From contig NC_088708.1 in NCBI RefSeq assembly GCF_963576615.1, forward strand, positions 6,696,001 through 6,760,000: a DNA stretch of 64,000 bases, read 5' to 3'. The position numbers and the translations under genes are program-made. The stretch is from Watersipora subatra. Lineage: Eukaryota; Bryozoa; Gymnolaemata; Cheilostomatida; Watersiporidae. The notes beneath the pieces were generated by a model. It saw nothing but the letters and a program-made list of their open reading frames with translations. It was not told the DNA's origin and did not search any database. Below, one piece after another: positions 40,601-51,560 of the stretch (within the stretch, counting starts at the first letter, position 1; the number at the start of each line of letters is the position of its first letter).

Positions 40601-43600
40601 TACGATTATGTATCGATACGATCATGTATCGATACGATCATGTATCGATACGATCATGTATCGATACGATCATGTATCGATACGATCATGTATCGATACG
40701 ATTATGTATCGATACAATTATGTATCGATACAATTATGTATCGATACGATTATGTATCGATACAATTATGTATCGATACTACTAAGCATCGATACGATTA
40801 TGTATAAATATGATTTCTTTACGCTGTCTATCATTTAGAGTCAAATATTATATTGAAAATGCAGCGGTTTAAAAATCAGCAAACTTCATTATTAGTCGGC
40901 TTTTATCAAAATGAAATAATTAAATATCACAAAAACTATAAACGCAAGATCTCTCATCATTACCTAAACTATGAATACAAAACAAAAGATTCTCAACTTA
41001 TCCTTATGTACTCTTACCAGATGTCTTTTGGACAAGCAGCAATAAAAATGAATATTTGGCAGCATTTGAATTAAACATAGTGCGAAGGAAAAATAAGGAA
41101 GTCAAATCTAAAATGGGTCCTGAAATGTGTAAAAGTTGACACTATAAATTTTATGAAATTACAACTCACCTCTTCAAGCTTTTCCACCTTTTTAATTGAC
41201 TAACCTTTATTTCCAATAAAACTGGACTATCATTAACACAGATTTACAGACCTACAATAACGATAAACACAGGAAAGGTTGCTACCTTAGGCTTGAGACT
41301 AGATGGAGGGAGGTCACCAGATGAACCTTCCCTCAGCTTAGACATGTGCTTTAGTATCTCCAGCTCCTCTACAACAAGATATACCTAGTACATTAAATAT
41401 ATATACTTTTTTCTGCGGAAGAAAATGACCAACTTTCTGACAAATCTACATGTAGCTTATACAGAGCAGCCACTAATCACCTGTAAACTTCAAACCCAGT
41501 GCGATGTCATCGAATAACGGCCAGCTAAACAGCTAGGGTTACCACATTTGGTACTGTTAGATGTGCATACATGTATGTCCCTTCGAACCACAATTCTGTT
41601 GCAAAAAAATGTTAGCACACTTCAACGCATTAGATATGCAATACCTCTTTAGGAAGATTTCAAGGCATTAGATATGCAATACCTCTTTAGGAAGATTTCA
41701 AGGCATTAGATTTGCAATACCTATTTAGGAAGATTTCTAGACTTATGGAATGATCGCATATAACTTTTTGCTAGAGCCTCTTTAGCTTAGCCAAACCACA
41801 GTGTACATGTATGGGATACCTCTTAACATTCACTGTAAAACTTATTACGCGGTTAATTTACACAAGAGGACAGCACATACCTGAGCCAGTCATAATCAAT
41901 GACATGAATAGTTGTGATAGCTTATTCCAAGAAAATATCAGTTTTAACTGAAGCCTTCTGAGACTGGAAGTGATAGTATATAGATACAGAAGCTATGGTT
42001 CCCATGGTTACATAAACAAACTTACACGCTGCATACAATACACTCTAGTCAGTAGTCAGTAGGGGAATGAAGTCAAGAGATAAAACTAAAGCATTTACAT
42101 GTAACAGAGACATTAGACAGTTATTATACCTTCAATGAAGGTCAGCTCCTCTTCCACAGTTAACACCCAATTGTCTGTTAGTTTCATGTAATATTCACGC
42201 TGTTTGAAAATGAAGAACAAAATTAGATGAGAAAAACTTTTACATATAAATAATATGGAATCCAGGCCTGTATTCCCTGGCTGCAATTTGGGGCGGCTGC
42301 AAATGTTAGGCGACTAGTTATGAACACCTGGGGATTTGGGATCAACAACCCTCAAAGTATGCATAAATACAATCAATTGTAAGCATCAAAATCTACATAA
42401 ATATATTGTTTATGGTTAATAGTAAGCAAAACTTTTTCTTTATTCAACGAACGAACGATATAAAACTCATGACACTACAGGTTTTTGTAAAGGACATCGA
42501 CAGAACAAAAGCTATTACTTCTTTATTGCAATAGCTCTTGTTCTGTCAATGTGTCCATGCAAGAAATCTTTCACAGCTGATTCTGTATCTCTATCAACCT
42601 CTTTATATATGTCTAAAATTAGAAGATTATTTAGACGAGCCTGCCTCATAGTGCTCCTCACCGATGTTTCGATTCAGTTATGTTATGATAGGGAAAATGC
42701 AAGTTTGGGGGTCGAAAACAATATAGAACGCTAGTTGCTAGTAAATTAGTTGTTGGAAATTCCAAGCGACTGAGCTTAGACTGCGATTCTTAGTACTTGA
42801 CCGCCAAAAATCACTAAAAGGTTGGGGTGGCTCAGCCGCCCCAGGGAATACGGACCAATTGGACTCAATAAAATAATTAGAAGCTGTAAAGCAGACAAAA
42901 AGCCAAGCAATGTAGGAAATGAGTATGACAAGTGGGAGTGAATAGATGACATCATTGAGTACAAGCCATACAAATATTGGTCAGAATATGTACAACATAT
43001 AGAGGTTCAAATAGACAGATGATGGACACGTACATGGCAGAGCAAAACGACCAGATTCAGGCATGTACAGGTAGTGATAATATGATAACGAGAGTCAAGC
43101 GTGTGCTCCACCATCAAAGACAATAAATACAAAGGAGAATATACTAGCAAAAGTATTATGGGATGTCAGGGTTGTTTATTATTCATAGATAAAAGATTAA
43201 CTACATATTTTTGGTCTGAAATCAAACACACCCAGCAAATGAGTATTAAAAGCTCGCTGATAGCCTTCCACTAGTAGTTCAATACCACAGTTGACCTCAT
43301 CACATTTACAGTCTATTATAATAATACATGTACCTATACAGGAAGTACTATGATGATGAGTATTATACAGGAAGTACTATGATGATGAGTATTATACAGG
43401 AAGTACTATGATGATGAGTATTATACAGGAAGTACTATGATGATGAGTATTATACAGGAAGTACTATGATGATGAGTATTATACAGGAAGTACTATGATG
43501 ATGAGTATTATACAGGAAGTACTATGATGATGAGTATTATACAGAAAGTACTATGATGATGAGTATTATACAGGAAGTACTATGATGATAAGTATTATAC

Positions 43601-46600
43601 AGGAAGTATTATGATGATAAGTATTATACAGGAAGTACAATGATGATGATTATTATACAGGAAGTACAGTACTATGATGACGAGTATTATACAGGAAGTG
43701 CTATGATGACGCACATGTAACGTGTTACAACATTGCATATACAGAAAGTGCCGCAAAGCAGCACCATACTGAAGGTCTTTACCAAAATGTTATTGCCAAT
43801 CACAGCGGTGGCAGCAATGTAATGACAATACCCCAGCATGTGTTAGCATATATTTAATAAACTGCAACCCTGGAAAGTGCAATGCAGCTTCCCATGGATA
43901 TGCCTAAACATAACACAAGACTGATTTACCAAAAATAATTGCATTGTGTGGTGACGTTTTCTAGAAACTCAAAGAGTCTACCGTACTTTTCGGACTATTA
44001 ACTGCACCCCTATATAAGCCGAATCTGCTTTAGTTTCAAAATAACCGATAATAAAACAATACATAGGCCGCACCTTTTGTATAGGCCGCAGAACTCCTGA
44101 CGGTGCTTTTTAACACGGCAGCAACTTTGCTGGTTAATACGGACCAACCGTATTAACAACGTATTAGCCGTCAAACACTGTTCTGTATTAACCGACGCTT
44201 TTTAACCCAGTGCGTAACAGAACAGTACCGTTAGGCATTGTTTCGTTTTCTCTTTCACCGCTAGAAGCGCACTAACCCAAGATTCCGGTTAATGCACCCT
44301 AGCGGTGAAAGAAAAAACCACAGAATAGCCGCACCCTTATATAAGCCGCATGACTCAAAACATCAAAAAAAAGTAGCGGCTGATAGTCTGAAAAGTACTG
44401 TGATCAACTATGAAAAGCAATATTCTGACTAGGAGCAACTAATAGGAGACTAGAGACATGGAAGTGTGTGTCAAATATTATTTTACACAATTTCTCCAAA
44501 AGATAGTGAGAGTTGTTGAAGGCGTAGATAGATGTAGAGACAGCAAACATTATGTGTTGTGAGCTGTGACAAAATTCCTGGCGCTTCCTACAGCTATATC
44601 GACACTCTTGTAACTGACTCTGGATGTTGTGCTATCTCAAAATATATTCCAGCTATAACTAACTTCGTAAATGGAGACGCTGGTTGCCAGCGGAATTTGT
44701 GAGCTGAATGGATAGGCAATGACGCAGAGATAGAGATATTTTGCGATAGACAGAGCACTTGTAATGTCGGGCTACTCAACTTCTGAATATAGTATAACAT
44801 AGAAAAAGGCTAAAGGACAACGGTTTATAACTCGCATTTATTAGCATTAACATAGGTTAGCAGGTAAGTTAGCAGATAGGCTTGGGTCCAACTAACCTTT
44901 GTGGACTCATCAACATGGTCGAGACGAAGTTTGGTAAATAGATCGCGGAGTTGAGATTCCAATGCCTTCTTTGCTTTGTATCTCTTGACCTTTTCTGATT
45001 TTCTTGCAATTGCATCCTTCTCATGATGCTTAGCTCTATGGTACAATACGGTACAGCTCTATGGGACAACACGGTACAGCTCTATGGGACATTACGGCAC
45101 AGTAGGCATAACATAACATTAAAATCAATGGTAACATAAATTAACAAATGGTAGTCATTATTTACTATGAAGCGTTTTATCCCATGAGGAGGTACGTCCC
45201 ACTTACTTTGCATCATCCTCATTTTTGTAGTGTGATGCTGACTCTATGCCATATGACTTGCATAATCCCATAAAGTCGGTATAATAGCTCTGCAAAGAAT
45301 AGTTTCAGAGAAATTCATTATAAATACTAACTCTGATATTTTTTCAAGGTGTGCCATAACACACATAATAGATCTCCTTGCTCTAGCACCGTCTAACTCG
45401 TGTAATCAGAAGACATCTATCAATATGACAGACTCAAAAGTTTTTCAAGCAAGAATAACAAAATGATGTTTATTGAAAACCATCTTTTCCGATGAAACAA
45501 TTTAAGACACGTCTCTTAATTTAAATTCATTTTTTTACCCCTTACTGCTTACCTGCATTGTTTATTTGGCGCATCTGCCACTTGATTGACAAGTTGGCAG
45601 GTTACAAATAAGCCAATAAAACATCCATAAATTTATGAATGTGCAGAATTCTATTTTACAGTCTATAATGTGAGTATAAAGAGTTTTACTAATACAAAAA
45701 GCTTCGTGATTATCTCCCAAAAGAATACCACCAGACGTGCTAAATATAACTGGAGGTTTGGGAACAAATGACACATTTCTTTGCTCAGTGAAGGTCACTT
45801 TTGTTCCTGGTACAAAAACTGAAGTGACTTGATTAGTTAACAGAAAATGCATTAACAATGATAAAGCTTGTACCAGTTTATGCAAGTGTTAAGGAACTCA
45901 AATGACACCTATAGGTGAAGGGTTCAGTCGACTTGAAAATGCCACAAGAAGCTCTAAACAAACTATATCTCCAACTGTCCAACTCTATCGAATAAAGAAA
46001 ACGTATTGAGATAAAATAAAATACAACAAATGCAATTAACAGACTAAATTCCATGATATAACTCACATGATGTGAGCCAACAATGACAACTGACCTTTGC
46101 CCTTTTTATGCAGTCCTGTCTGAGGCTACCAGCGGATAGCTCAGCAGTGTCCACAAACGTTTCTCTGGAGGTGAAGTAACCGAGCAAAGCTGGCAGGAGA
46201 ATATAACTGCAAAGCATTCCAGTGCTACATGTATGTGCTTGTTATACAGAAACCCAGCAGTTATTAGAAAATTGTAGTTGCACAGATATATATGGGTTGC
46301 GATCTCAGAAACCATGGTTAAGTCGCAAATCGCGAAGTTGAGTTATTCGACTTTAAGCTGCACTAACTGAATTTATAATATTGGTAACGATTTTTGCAAC
46401 ACATGCATCCGGACGAATCAAAGAGTGATTTTTCTGAATCTGAAGTCAGTTTAGCCAATAGAAGTCTTCAACCCTCGGAAAAACCTCCTTAAAACCATTG
46501 CTACGCTAAACAGGAAGTACTGAAAAATGGCGTCTGATAAAAGTAATCAATTCTTTTTTGCCGATTTTAAAGATAACTGTAACATTTGGACACTTTTAAT

Positions 46601-49600
46601 GAGTACTTTGGTATTCCAACTGATGTCAAAAGCAATGAAAGTAAAAAGAATGACGATGATATTTTCCTGACGATTCTTATAAGATTATTATAAGATTTAA
46701 TTATAAGAATAATTATTTGATTTTATAAAATTTAATTATAAAAATGATTATTCGATTTTACAAGATCGGAGTATATAGTGTCGCGATGGTGTGCAATATG
46801 TTACTGTTATCATGTTTCTAAAGATTTTGTTGGTGATACTATGGCTGTGCCCAAAATCGCGATATTGTCAAGCCGTTTTTAATATCTGCATAATTGAGAA
46901 TAAGTAACACATTTTCTGATAGATATACAGCTATTTCTATGACAGCCAGTTAAATCTGTTTAGATTTTTAAATTCAGCATAATTTTTTGTATATAAATGC
47001 AGAAATCTAGATAAATATCACAAATTCTTGATATTGGTTGCTAAGACGTTTTGAAATGTAAACAAAATTGTGCACTGGTTTTTGTTTCTCAAACTTTAAC
47101 ACGAGTTTTCTCAGAACTATGTTTTCAAATTTATGGTGAACGTGCATTCAGTTTATTGACTATAAAATCTGCTGTAATTAAGATAAAATCAAATTTTTTT
47201 GGAAAATAACAGAAATTTCCCTTCTGCTAGTGTCGATAACTCCAAATATCACACACCCGACTTAACCATTGTTTCTGAGATCATGACCCATATAATTTTC
47301 CAACTTAAGAAGGATAATTCATTTAGAATTTTATGAGTCAAGGCTAAATCAGTGGCAACTAACAACAGTCATGAGCAGACAACTGCTAAAAGGATCTTAT
47401 ACTGGACTAGATATTTTTGTTCCATTCACTATACTACCTACACAATCTGATTGTAGTTAGGCCAACTTGACAGAGTACTTTGATGAAAGAGGAAATAATC
47501 TTCATTTGATAGCATTTAGCTAAAATAGTAAAGGGAAAATAACTTGTGATGATGTGAAGAACTGAGACTTTCAACGGAATGAAAAGATTCGTTGGTTACT
47601 TTAAAGGTTGACTTGCAACAAAATTCACATTACCGTTATTTGATATGAAAAGATTCACCATGTCTTACTGTGTTGTGTTGTAGGTGCAAAATATGTGGAA
47701 AGGTGATTACAAGCTCTTAAAAGCTCAAAAACGAAAAGAAAATCGCAGCCACACGAGACCGCCGTAGTTTGGATTCCCTTTTCAAAACGGCTCAAATGTG
47801 ATGTAGTTGTGAGAGATGGTTTCTGTTTACACTTTCTTGCAACCTTATTCGTCGAAAGATTTTCACAAATATACTTCACGCATTCAATAAAACTATGTCT
47901 ATTGTTCTTATGCGTCTATTTTATCGTCATCGTAATGCTGTTACTTTTAGCAGTGATATCTTATAACTTACCGTGAAAATTCGTTTAATTCTTTAGCCTT
48001 AGCTTGAAGGAATACATATCATTGTCTGATAAGGCGAGTCTGTTGGTCACTTGTGATAATCGAAAAGTGCTGCAGAAATTATTAGCGAAGCATTGGGTCA
48101 CATGATCAGATTACGACTTGCCGATTAGACCAGGCCGAAACAAAACTGTAAAGTAGCGAGCATCTATATTTGATACGGGGTCTTCGGTGAAACCCAAGTG
48201 TTTGTCATAAACTAGTACTACGATAAGTTTTATATTGAGCTTTGTATTGGCCTTTCAATTCACGTGAGAACATACGTGACAAGACGATAACCAAATTTCG
48301 TGGTTACATCATCGAAATAAAGAGATTCCAATCTACAGCAGCTTTTCGTTTTTGAGCTTTTAAGAGCTTGTAATCACATTTCCACGTATTTGGCACTTAC
48401 AACACAACAGAGTAAAACATGGTGAATCTTTTGATACCAAATAACTGTAATGTGAATTTTGTTGCAAGTCAACCTTTAAGTTGGATTGAAGTTAACTCCA
48501 TGAATCGCAATCACCAAAGCTAGGAATGTCATATCTTGTAATTACACAGGTACTTTTACTGCAACACCAATTTATGTTGATGCACATTTAGGTATTGATT
48601 ATATTAATGTATTTATGTATTATATTAATATATTATTAATCTATGTACTGCAAATGTGGCAAGGTGATTGATTGCTAAATAAACTAATTCTCATTGATCG
48701 TATCATGTATCAGTTGCCACAAACAATTCATTGTTGCTCACCATTTACAACTACGATGGCCACAATCTAGATACGTATACAGTTATAAGCAAATAATTTG
48801 TCTAATATTAATGTCAACAGAAATTGGAATTTTGGTCGAACACCCATTAAAGGCTGAAAGAGCAGAATAAAGCCCTCATATGTGAAGTTGCAATGAGTAA
48901 GCAACTCCTCATTTGTTCTTAGTTTAACATGCCAGGTGAGGGAACATGAAGATTATATAAGGCGCTTAATTATGCGCTTCTAAAGCACGGACTGCACCAA
49001 AATAATAAAAATGGATATTATAGTTTTTATTAGATGTTTAAATGAACATTAATCTATGATCAATAGTGAAAACAATAAAAAAATTATAAAATATAGAAAT
49101 GTTGTCCTCTTATCTCACCACCTTCGACCATTGAGACCATAACATCCCACTGGTGCTAACGATATTACACCAAACAGATAGATAAAATAGCGAAAGCTGC
49201 TCTCCAGGTACATACCGAAGATGATCAGCTGGAAGTTCCTCTACAGATTCATTAGTGCCAAAGATGTTGTGTTTATTCACACTGTGAACAAGACTCTCCG
49301 TGTCATGGATTAGTTGAGCCAGTTTAGTCTGCAACAACCAGACTCCTCTATACTACTGATGATAATAATACGACAGTAACATAAAATATACCGAAATGTA
49401 TGAAACACACCAAATAAATTGCAAGATTTTCACAGCTATATTGGATAGGAAGGTGTAGGGGCCCAGAGAGGCTCGATAACTATAGGAGTAAACTAGTGAG
49501 GCTTAAACCAACTAGGCAATTTATATAATAAGGCATACAGAAGGCTATTAATAATCATCATATGAAGCAAGACTGAGGGACTACACTAAAAGGATATGGA

Positions 49601-50069
49601 CACCTCTGGGTACTGACTCTGTAGGTGGTAACACATGCCAACTGCGCTGAGAAGACTGAAGAACGACTGCTGCAGGACAAATAGTGAGCATATCAAGACC
49701 AGTAGTTGAGGAAAAATAGGACCAGATTCTGACCTTTCATATAAGAAAAGACATTTGGCTTTTAATGATCATGCGTTCATAGGCACTGATTCCATCATAG
49801 CAAACAGAACTGTTGTAACAAGCATCCATCAACCAATAAGAGCATTGGTTACTGAACAGGCCATCGGATTGTGGGCGCGTTTTTATATATAGCTGTCAGG
49901 CAGGTGATCAGCATGCGTAGATTAGCATAAATAAGGGGGAGGTCCAGCTTACTTGGTATTGCTTAGAATTAGAAAGTTGGTCAGTAGTCTCAAGTTCCTC
50001 ATACCCTCGATAGATGATCAAGTATTTCTCAACCAATGCCTCGACATCATCACAGACTTCGTTCGCCAT
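31623..50069 (-). CDS. IGBP1: IGBP1 / alpha4 / TAP42, complete, 10 exons
   Basis: Exons in coding order: 49953-50069, 49216-49328, 46095-46206, 45207-45289, 44897-45035, 42130-42199, 41286-41368, 38375-38520, 35014-35138 and 31623-31663. Every phase agrees, giving 342 aa (human IGBP1 is 339). Start: MANEVCDDVEALVEKYLIIY. Conserved landmarks are LPADHLRYILLPALLGY, the basic segment KVKRYKAKKALESQL in the PP2A-binding region, REYYMKLTDNW, RPFILTKNDMQKQVFGLGYP, DDEETLIKAREWDDWKD and the end GWGNRQNMG. The family binds and stabilises free catalytic subunits of PP2A, PP4 and PP6 and links them to TOR signalling (TAP42). The acceptor of the 44897 exon is the least certain, because a 23-bp repeat offers several AGs. 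Introns hold many repeats. It converges with the P450 gene. Confidence 0.93.
31810..31815 (+). terminator. Poly(A) signal AATAAA, probable P450 3' end
   Basis: The first AATAAA after the P450 stop, 218 bases downstream. If used, the P450 3' UTR covers the last coding exon of IGBP1 in antisense. Confidence 0.5.
31816..33981. other. IGBP1 last intron, right of the P450 3' end
   Basis: AT-rich; I see no coding potential on either strand. An A-rich stretch occurs at about 33100-33160. Confidence 0.5.
33982..34116. repeat. 15-bp tandem array, 9 copies
   Basis: Perfect units of ATGCAATACAATGTT. As 15 is a multiple of three, two plus frames stay open across it by chance. Confidence 0.95.
34117..35013. 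other. IGBP1 last intron, left of exon 9
   Basis: A minus-strand open frame at 34434-34745 (103 codons, Lys-rich) lies here without a recognised domain. It lies within the IGBP1 intron and is not used in the splice model. Confidence 0.4.
35139..35944. other. IGBP1 intron, irregular short repeats
   Basis: Loose repeats of CATAGCATCACA at about 35170-35225 and of GACAGTG/TGTCAG words at 35595-35725. No coding signal. Confidence 0.4.
35945..36770 (+). repeat. Dispersed repeat with CCCGGG hairpin, copy 2
   Basis: Starts CTAGCTGTGCTACCCGCCG followed by TTGCCCGGGTAATAAAAA. It is nearly identical to 12832-13010 for about 180 bp, then diverges, and ends in GTGACAGACAGATCCACAAA and AAATATATATTTATAGAT. 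Both full copies share the head and the ACAGACAGA/ATATATA tail, which suggests a non-LTR or SINE-like family whose class I cannot fix. Confidence 0.75.
36771..38374. other. IGBP1 intron with two small arrays
   Basis: TAGTATGAAG-type repeats lie at 37199-37262 and a 20-bp unit (TTTTGACTTGCGGGTTCGAG) occurs about five times at 37865-37960. A direct repeat of AAACTCGTTGGCC with AGTACTC occurs at 38178 and 38260. No coding signal other than IGBP1 exon 8 at 38375. Confidence 0.55.
38521..40324. other. IGBP1 intron, left part
   Basis: Tandem duplications of TGACTGCACATGGTTGGAGC units occur at about 39210-39365. Otherwise nothing recognised. Confidence 0.5.
40325..40806. repeat. 16-bp tandem array with palindromic core, about 30 copies
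   Basis: The unit TATGTATCGATACGAT contains the perfect 10-bp palindrome GTATCGATAC. Variants change only the spacer (GATTAT to GATCAT or AATTAT), so the palindrome is retained in nearly every unit. All three plus frames are open because 16 is coprime to 3 and no unit phase forms a stop. Confidence 0.95.
41625..41735. repeat. 38-bp tandem repeat, 3 copies
   Basis: Units contain GCATTAGATATGCAATACCT and AGGAAGATTTCAAG, with changes in the last copy. Confidence 0.9.
42271..42850. mobile_element. Possible inverted-repeat element, 580 bp
   Basis: The ends TATTCCCTGG and CCAGGGAATA are inverted, with GGGCGGCTG near each end. An internal hairpin (GACAGAACAAAAGCTATT / AATAGCTCTTGTTCTGTC) lies at 42500-42547. 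No target duplication could be fixed. It lies in the intron upstream of IGBP1 exon 6. Confidence 0.45.
43337..43706. repeat. 29-bp tandem array, about 12 copies
   Basis: Units read ACAGGAAGTACTATGATGAT plus GAGTATTAT. The left copies are almost identical and the right copies accumulate changes. Confidence 0.95.
43981..44400. mobile_element. 420-bp MITE with GTACTTTTC ends
   Basis: The left end CCGTACTTTTCGGACTATTA is the inverse of the right end GATAGTCTGAAAAGTACTG with two mismatches. Subterminal words (CCCCTATATAAGCCG / GCACCCTTATATAAGCCGCA) continue the family pattern. TA stands left of the left end. No ORF. This end type is widespread in animals, but I cannot name its superfamily safely. 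Confidence 0.75.
45034..45104. repeat. 23-bp tandem repeat at an IGBP1 splice acceptor
   Basis: Three units carry GCTCTATGGGACAACACGG-type sequence. On the minus strand each gives CCATAG|AGCT, so three equivalent AG acceptors stand in front of IGBP1 exon 5. Only the one at 45036-45037 keeps the frame with exon 4. Confidence 0.75.
46289..47294. mobile_element. 1.0-kb DNA element with 35-bp-class inverted ends
   Basis: The left TATATGGGTTGCGATCTCAG, followed by AAACCATGGTTAAGTCG, is matched inverted on the right by CGACTTAACCATTGTTTCTG and ATCATGACCCATATA. TA repeats adjoin both ends. No credible ORF. It lies in the intron between IGBP1 exons 3 and 2. Confidence 0.8.
47605..48475. mobile_element. 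871-bp element with TTAA target site
   Basis: The ends AGGTTGACTTGCAACAAAAT and its inverse ATTTTGTTGCAAGTCAACCT are perfect and flanked by TTAA (47601-47604 and 48476-48479). Inverted similarity extends about 200 bp (CTCAAAAACGAAAAG near 47726 and 48340). A fragment lies at 7085-7272. No intact transposase. This is compatible with a non-autonomous piggyBac or Kolobok-type element. Confidence 0.85.
48480..49215. other. IGBP1 intron, nothing recognised
   Basis: AT-rich; no coding signal or repeat boundary seen before IGBP1 exon 2. Confidence 0.4.
49953..50069 (-). CDS. IGBP1: First coding exon of IGBP1
   Basis: 39 codons from ATG (50067-50069) to TACCAA|GTAAGC, ending ELETTDQLSNSKQYQ. It fits the N-terminal helices of TAP42/alpha4 and joins in phase 0 to TKLAQLIHDTESLV. 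A start at 50523 was rejected because its donor would skip these helices. Confidence 0.85.
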
Positions 50070-50692
50070 TCTGTTGCTCCCTCAACTCAAAACAGCCACA
50101 AGACCACCATAGACATACTTCATCATAATAATATTATGCACCAAGAATGTTACTCGAACTTATAACTGCGCTATCTATAAGCTTAAGTAGTAGACACAAC
50201 CATTTCATACTGTTATTCAAGTCTTCCTCCTAGCAATTAGTAAAGAAACTGTAAACCCAGTTTACTAAACTTGGGCCCAAAAATGCTCCAACAGTAGTCT
50301 CGTTATATTACAGCAAACAATCAGCATCATTACAGCATAGAGTGATCACACTTATATATACGCACATATACTCCATGTATCTTACATATCTATCTGCAAA
50401 CAAAAACTGAGCACAATAAATTTGAGACGAGAGTTGTCTTCTGTCTGTACACGTGCAAGAAGTTACCTTTTCATAGGTCCACTTCAAACAGGCGCAAACA
50501 TCAACATTATCAACATCATTCATTCAGTTCACACCGTCTGAACAGTGCAGTAGGGCAAAACATATTTTAGTGGTGAAAAAATTAGTCTTACTATTCATTA
50601 TAATATTATTTTACTATGTATCTTCTCAGTGCATAGACATAGATATTCATATCTCAATGTTTGTTAGTCGTTTGTTGGTCTGTCATCTGTAT

Positions 50693-51187
50693 GTTCAGTT
50701 GTAGATCGTCCATATGTTCAGTTGTAGATCATCCATATGTTCAGTTGTAGATCGTCCATATGTTCAGTTGTAGATCGTCCATATGTTCAGTTGTAGATCG
50801 TCCATATGTTCAGTTGTAGATCGTCCATATGTTCAGTTGTAGATCGTCCATATGTTCAGTTGTAGATCATCCATATGTTCAGTTGTAGATCGTCCATATG
50901 TTCAGTTGTAGATCGTCCATATGTTCAGTTGTAGATCGTCCATATGTTCAGTTGTAGATCGTCCATATGTTCAGTTGTAGATCGTCCATATGTTCAGTTG
51001 TAGATCGTCCATATGTTCAGTTGTAGATCATCCATATGTTCAGTTGTAGATCGTCCATATGTTCAGTCGTAGATCGTCCATATGTTCAGTTGTAGATCGT
51101 ACATATGTTCAGTTGTAGATCGTCCATATGTTCAGTTGTAGATCGTCCATATGTTCAGTTGTAGATCGTCCATATGTTCAGTTGTAG
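50693..51187. repeat. 23-bp tandem array, about 21 copies
   Basis: Units read CATATGTTCAGTTGTAGATC plus GTC, with rare GTC-to-ATC changes. The array abuts the SINE-like element at 51193, upstream of the IGBP1 start. Confidence 0.95.
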
Positions 51188-51192
51188 AGACA

Positions 51193-51290
51193 AAGTTTTA
51201 GAAAAAAAAACTGCTTCGCACTCGAATTGAACTTGGAAAGCCCGATCCGGCAGACAGGAATGCTATTCACTAAGCCACACGGTCTACTTG
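51193..51290 (-). mobile_element. tRNA-derived SINE head (second family)
   Basis: On minus, GACCGTGTGGCTTAGTGAAT (box A-like TGGCTTAGTGA) is followed by CCAAGTTCAATTCGAGTGCG (box B-like) and a T-run. Spacing between the boxes (about 45 nt) fits a tRNA. Base pairing of a full tRNA is poor, so a SINE head is more likely than a functional tRNA. Confidence 0.55.
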
Positions 51291-51369
51291 TCATATTACA
51301 GAATAATTATGAGCATATTTATTATACCCGCCAACCTTTTGCGGCGATCGCTTAAATTACTCATGCTTT

Positions 51370-51560
51370 AGCTAGCGCGCTTGAACTACTAAAAAAATGC
51401 TATGAATATATGTATATATAGTGTAAACTTTATTAAACCTATGGCACACACAACAATAAATGAACAGCTTTATTTAAAAGTTGGAATGGTAAATGTTGAT
51501 TAACAATTAATGTTCTATGCAAAAACCTTTTTATTACCCGTACAATGCCGAGCTCTATAT
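51370..51560 (-). repeat. Dispersed CCCGGG-hairpin repeat, diverged copy 3
   Basis: On minus, GAGCTCGGCATTGTACGGGT is followed by AATAAAAAGG, TAATCAACATTTACCATTCC and TTTAAA. This order matches the heads of the copies at 12832 and 35945, but the hairpin is degraded. Confidence 0.5.

Noticed and set aside
40330..40838. Three overlapping plus frames of about 150 codons
   Set aside because: All arise from the 16-bp repeat, which lacks stops in every frame.
49953..50165. 70-codon plus frame
   Set aside because: It is the antisense shadow of IGBP1 exon 1.
50308..50523. Minus-strand frame starting MNDVDNVDVCACLKW as the IGBP1 start
   Set aside because: The ATG at 50069 opens an exon with the expected N-terminal helices and joins exon 2 in phase; this frame adds nothing family-like.
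50693..51187. Regular array considered as a CRISPR
   Set aside because: Units are contiguous 23-bp tandem copies without unique spacers, in an animal genome. The same holds for the other arrays.
51210..51290. Functional tRNA gene on minus
   Set aside because: Box A and B resemble a tRNA, but acceptor-stem pairing is poor and a T-run and satellite follow, as in a SINE.
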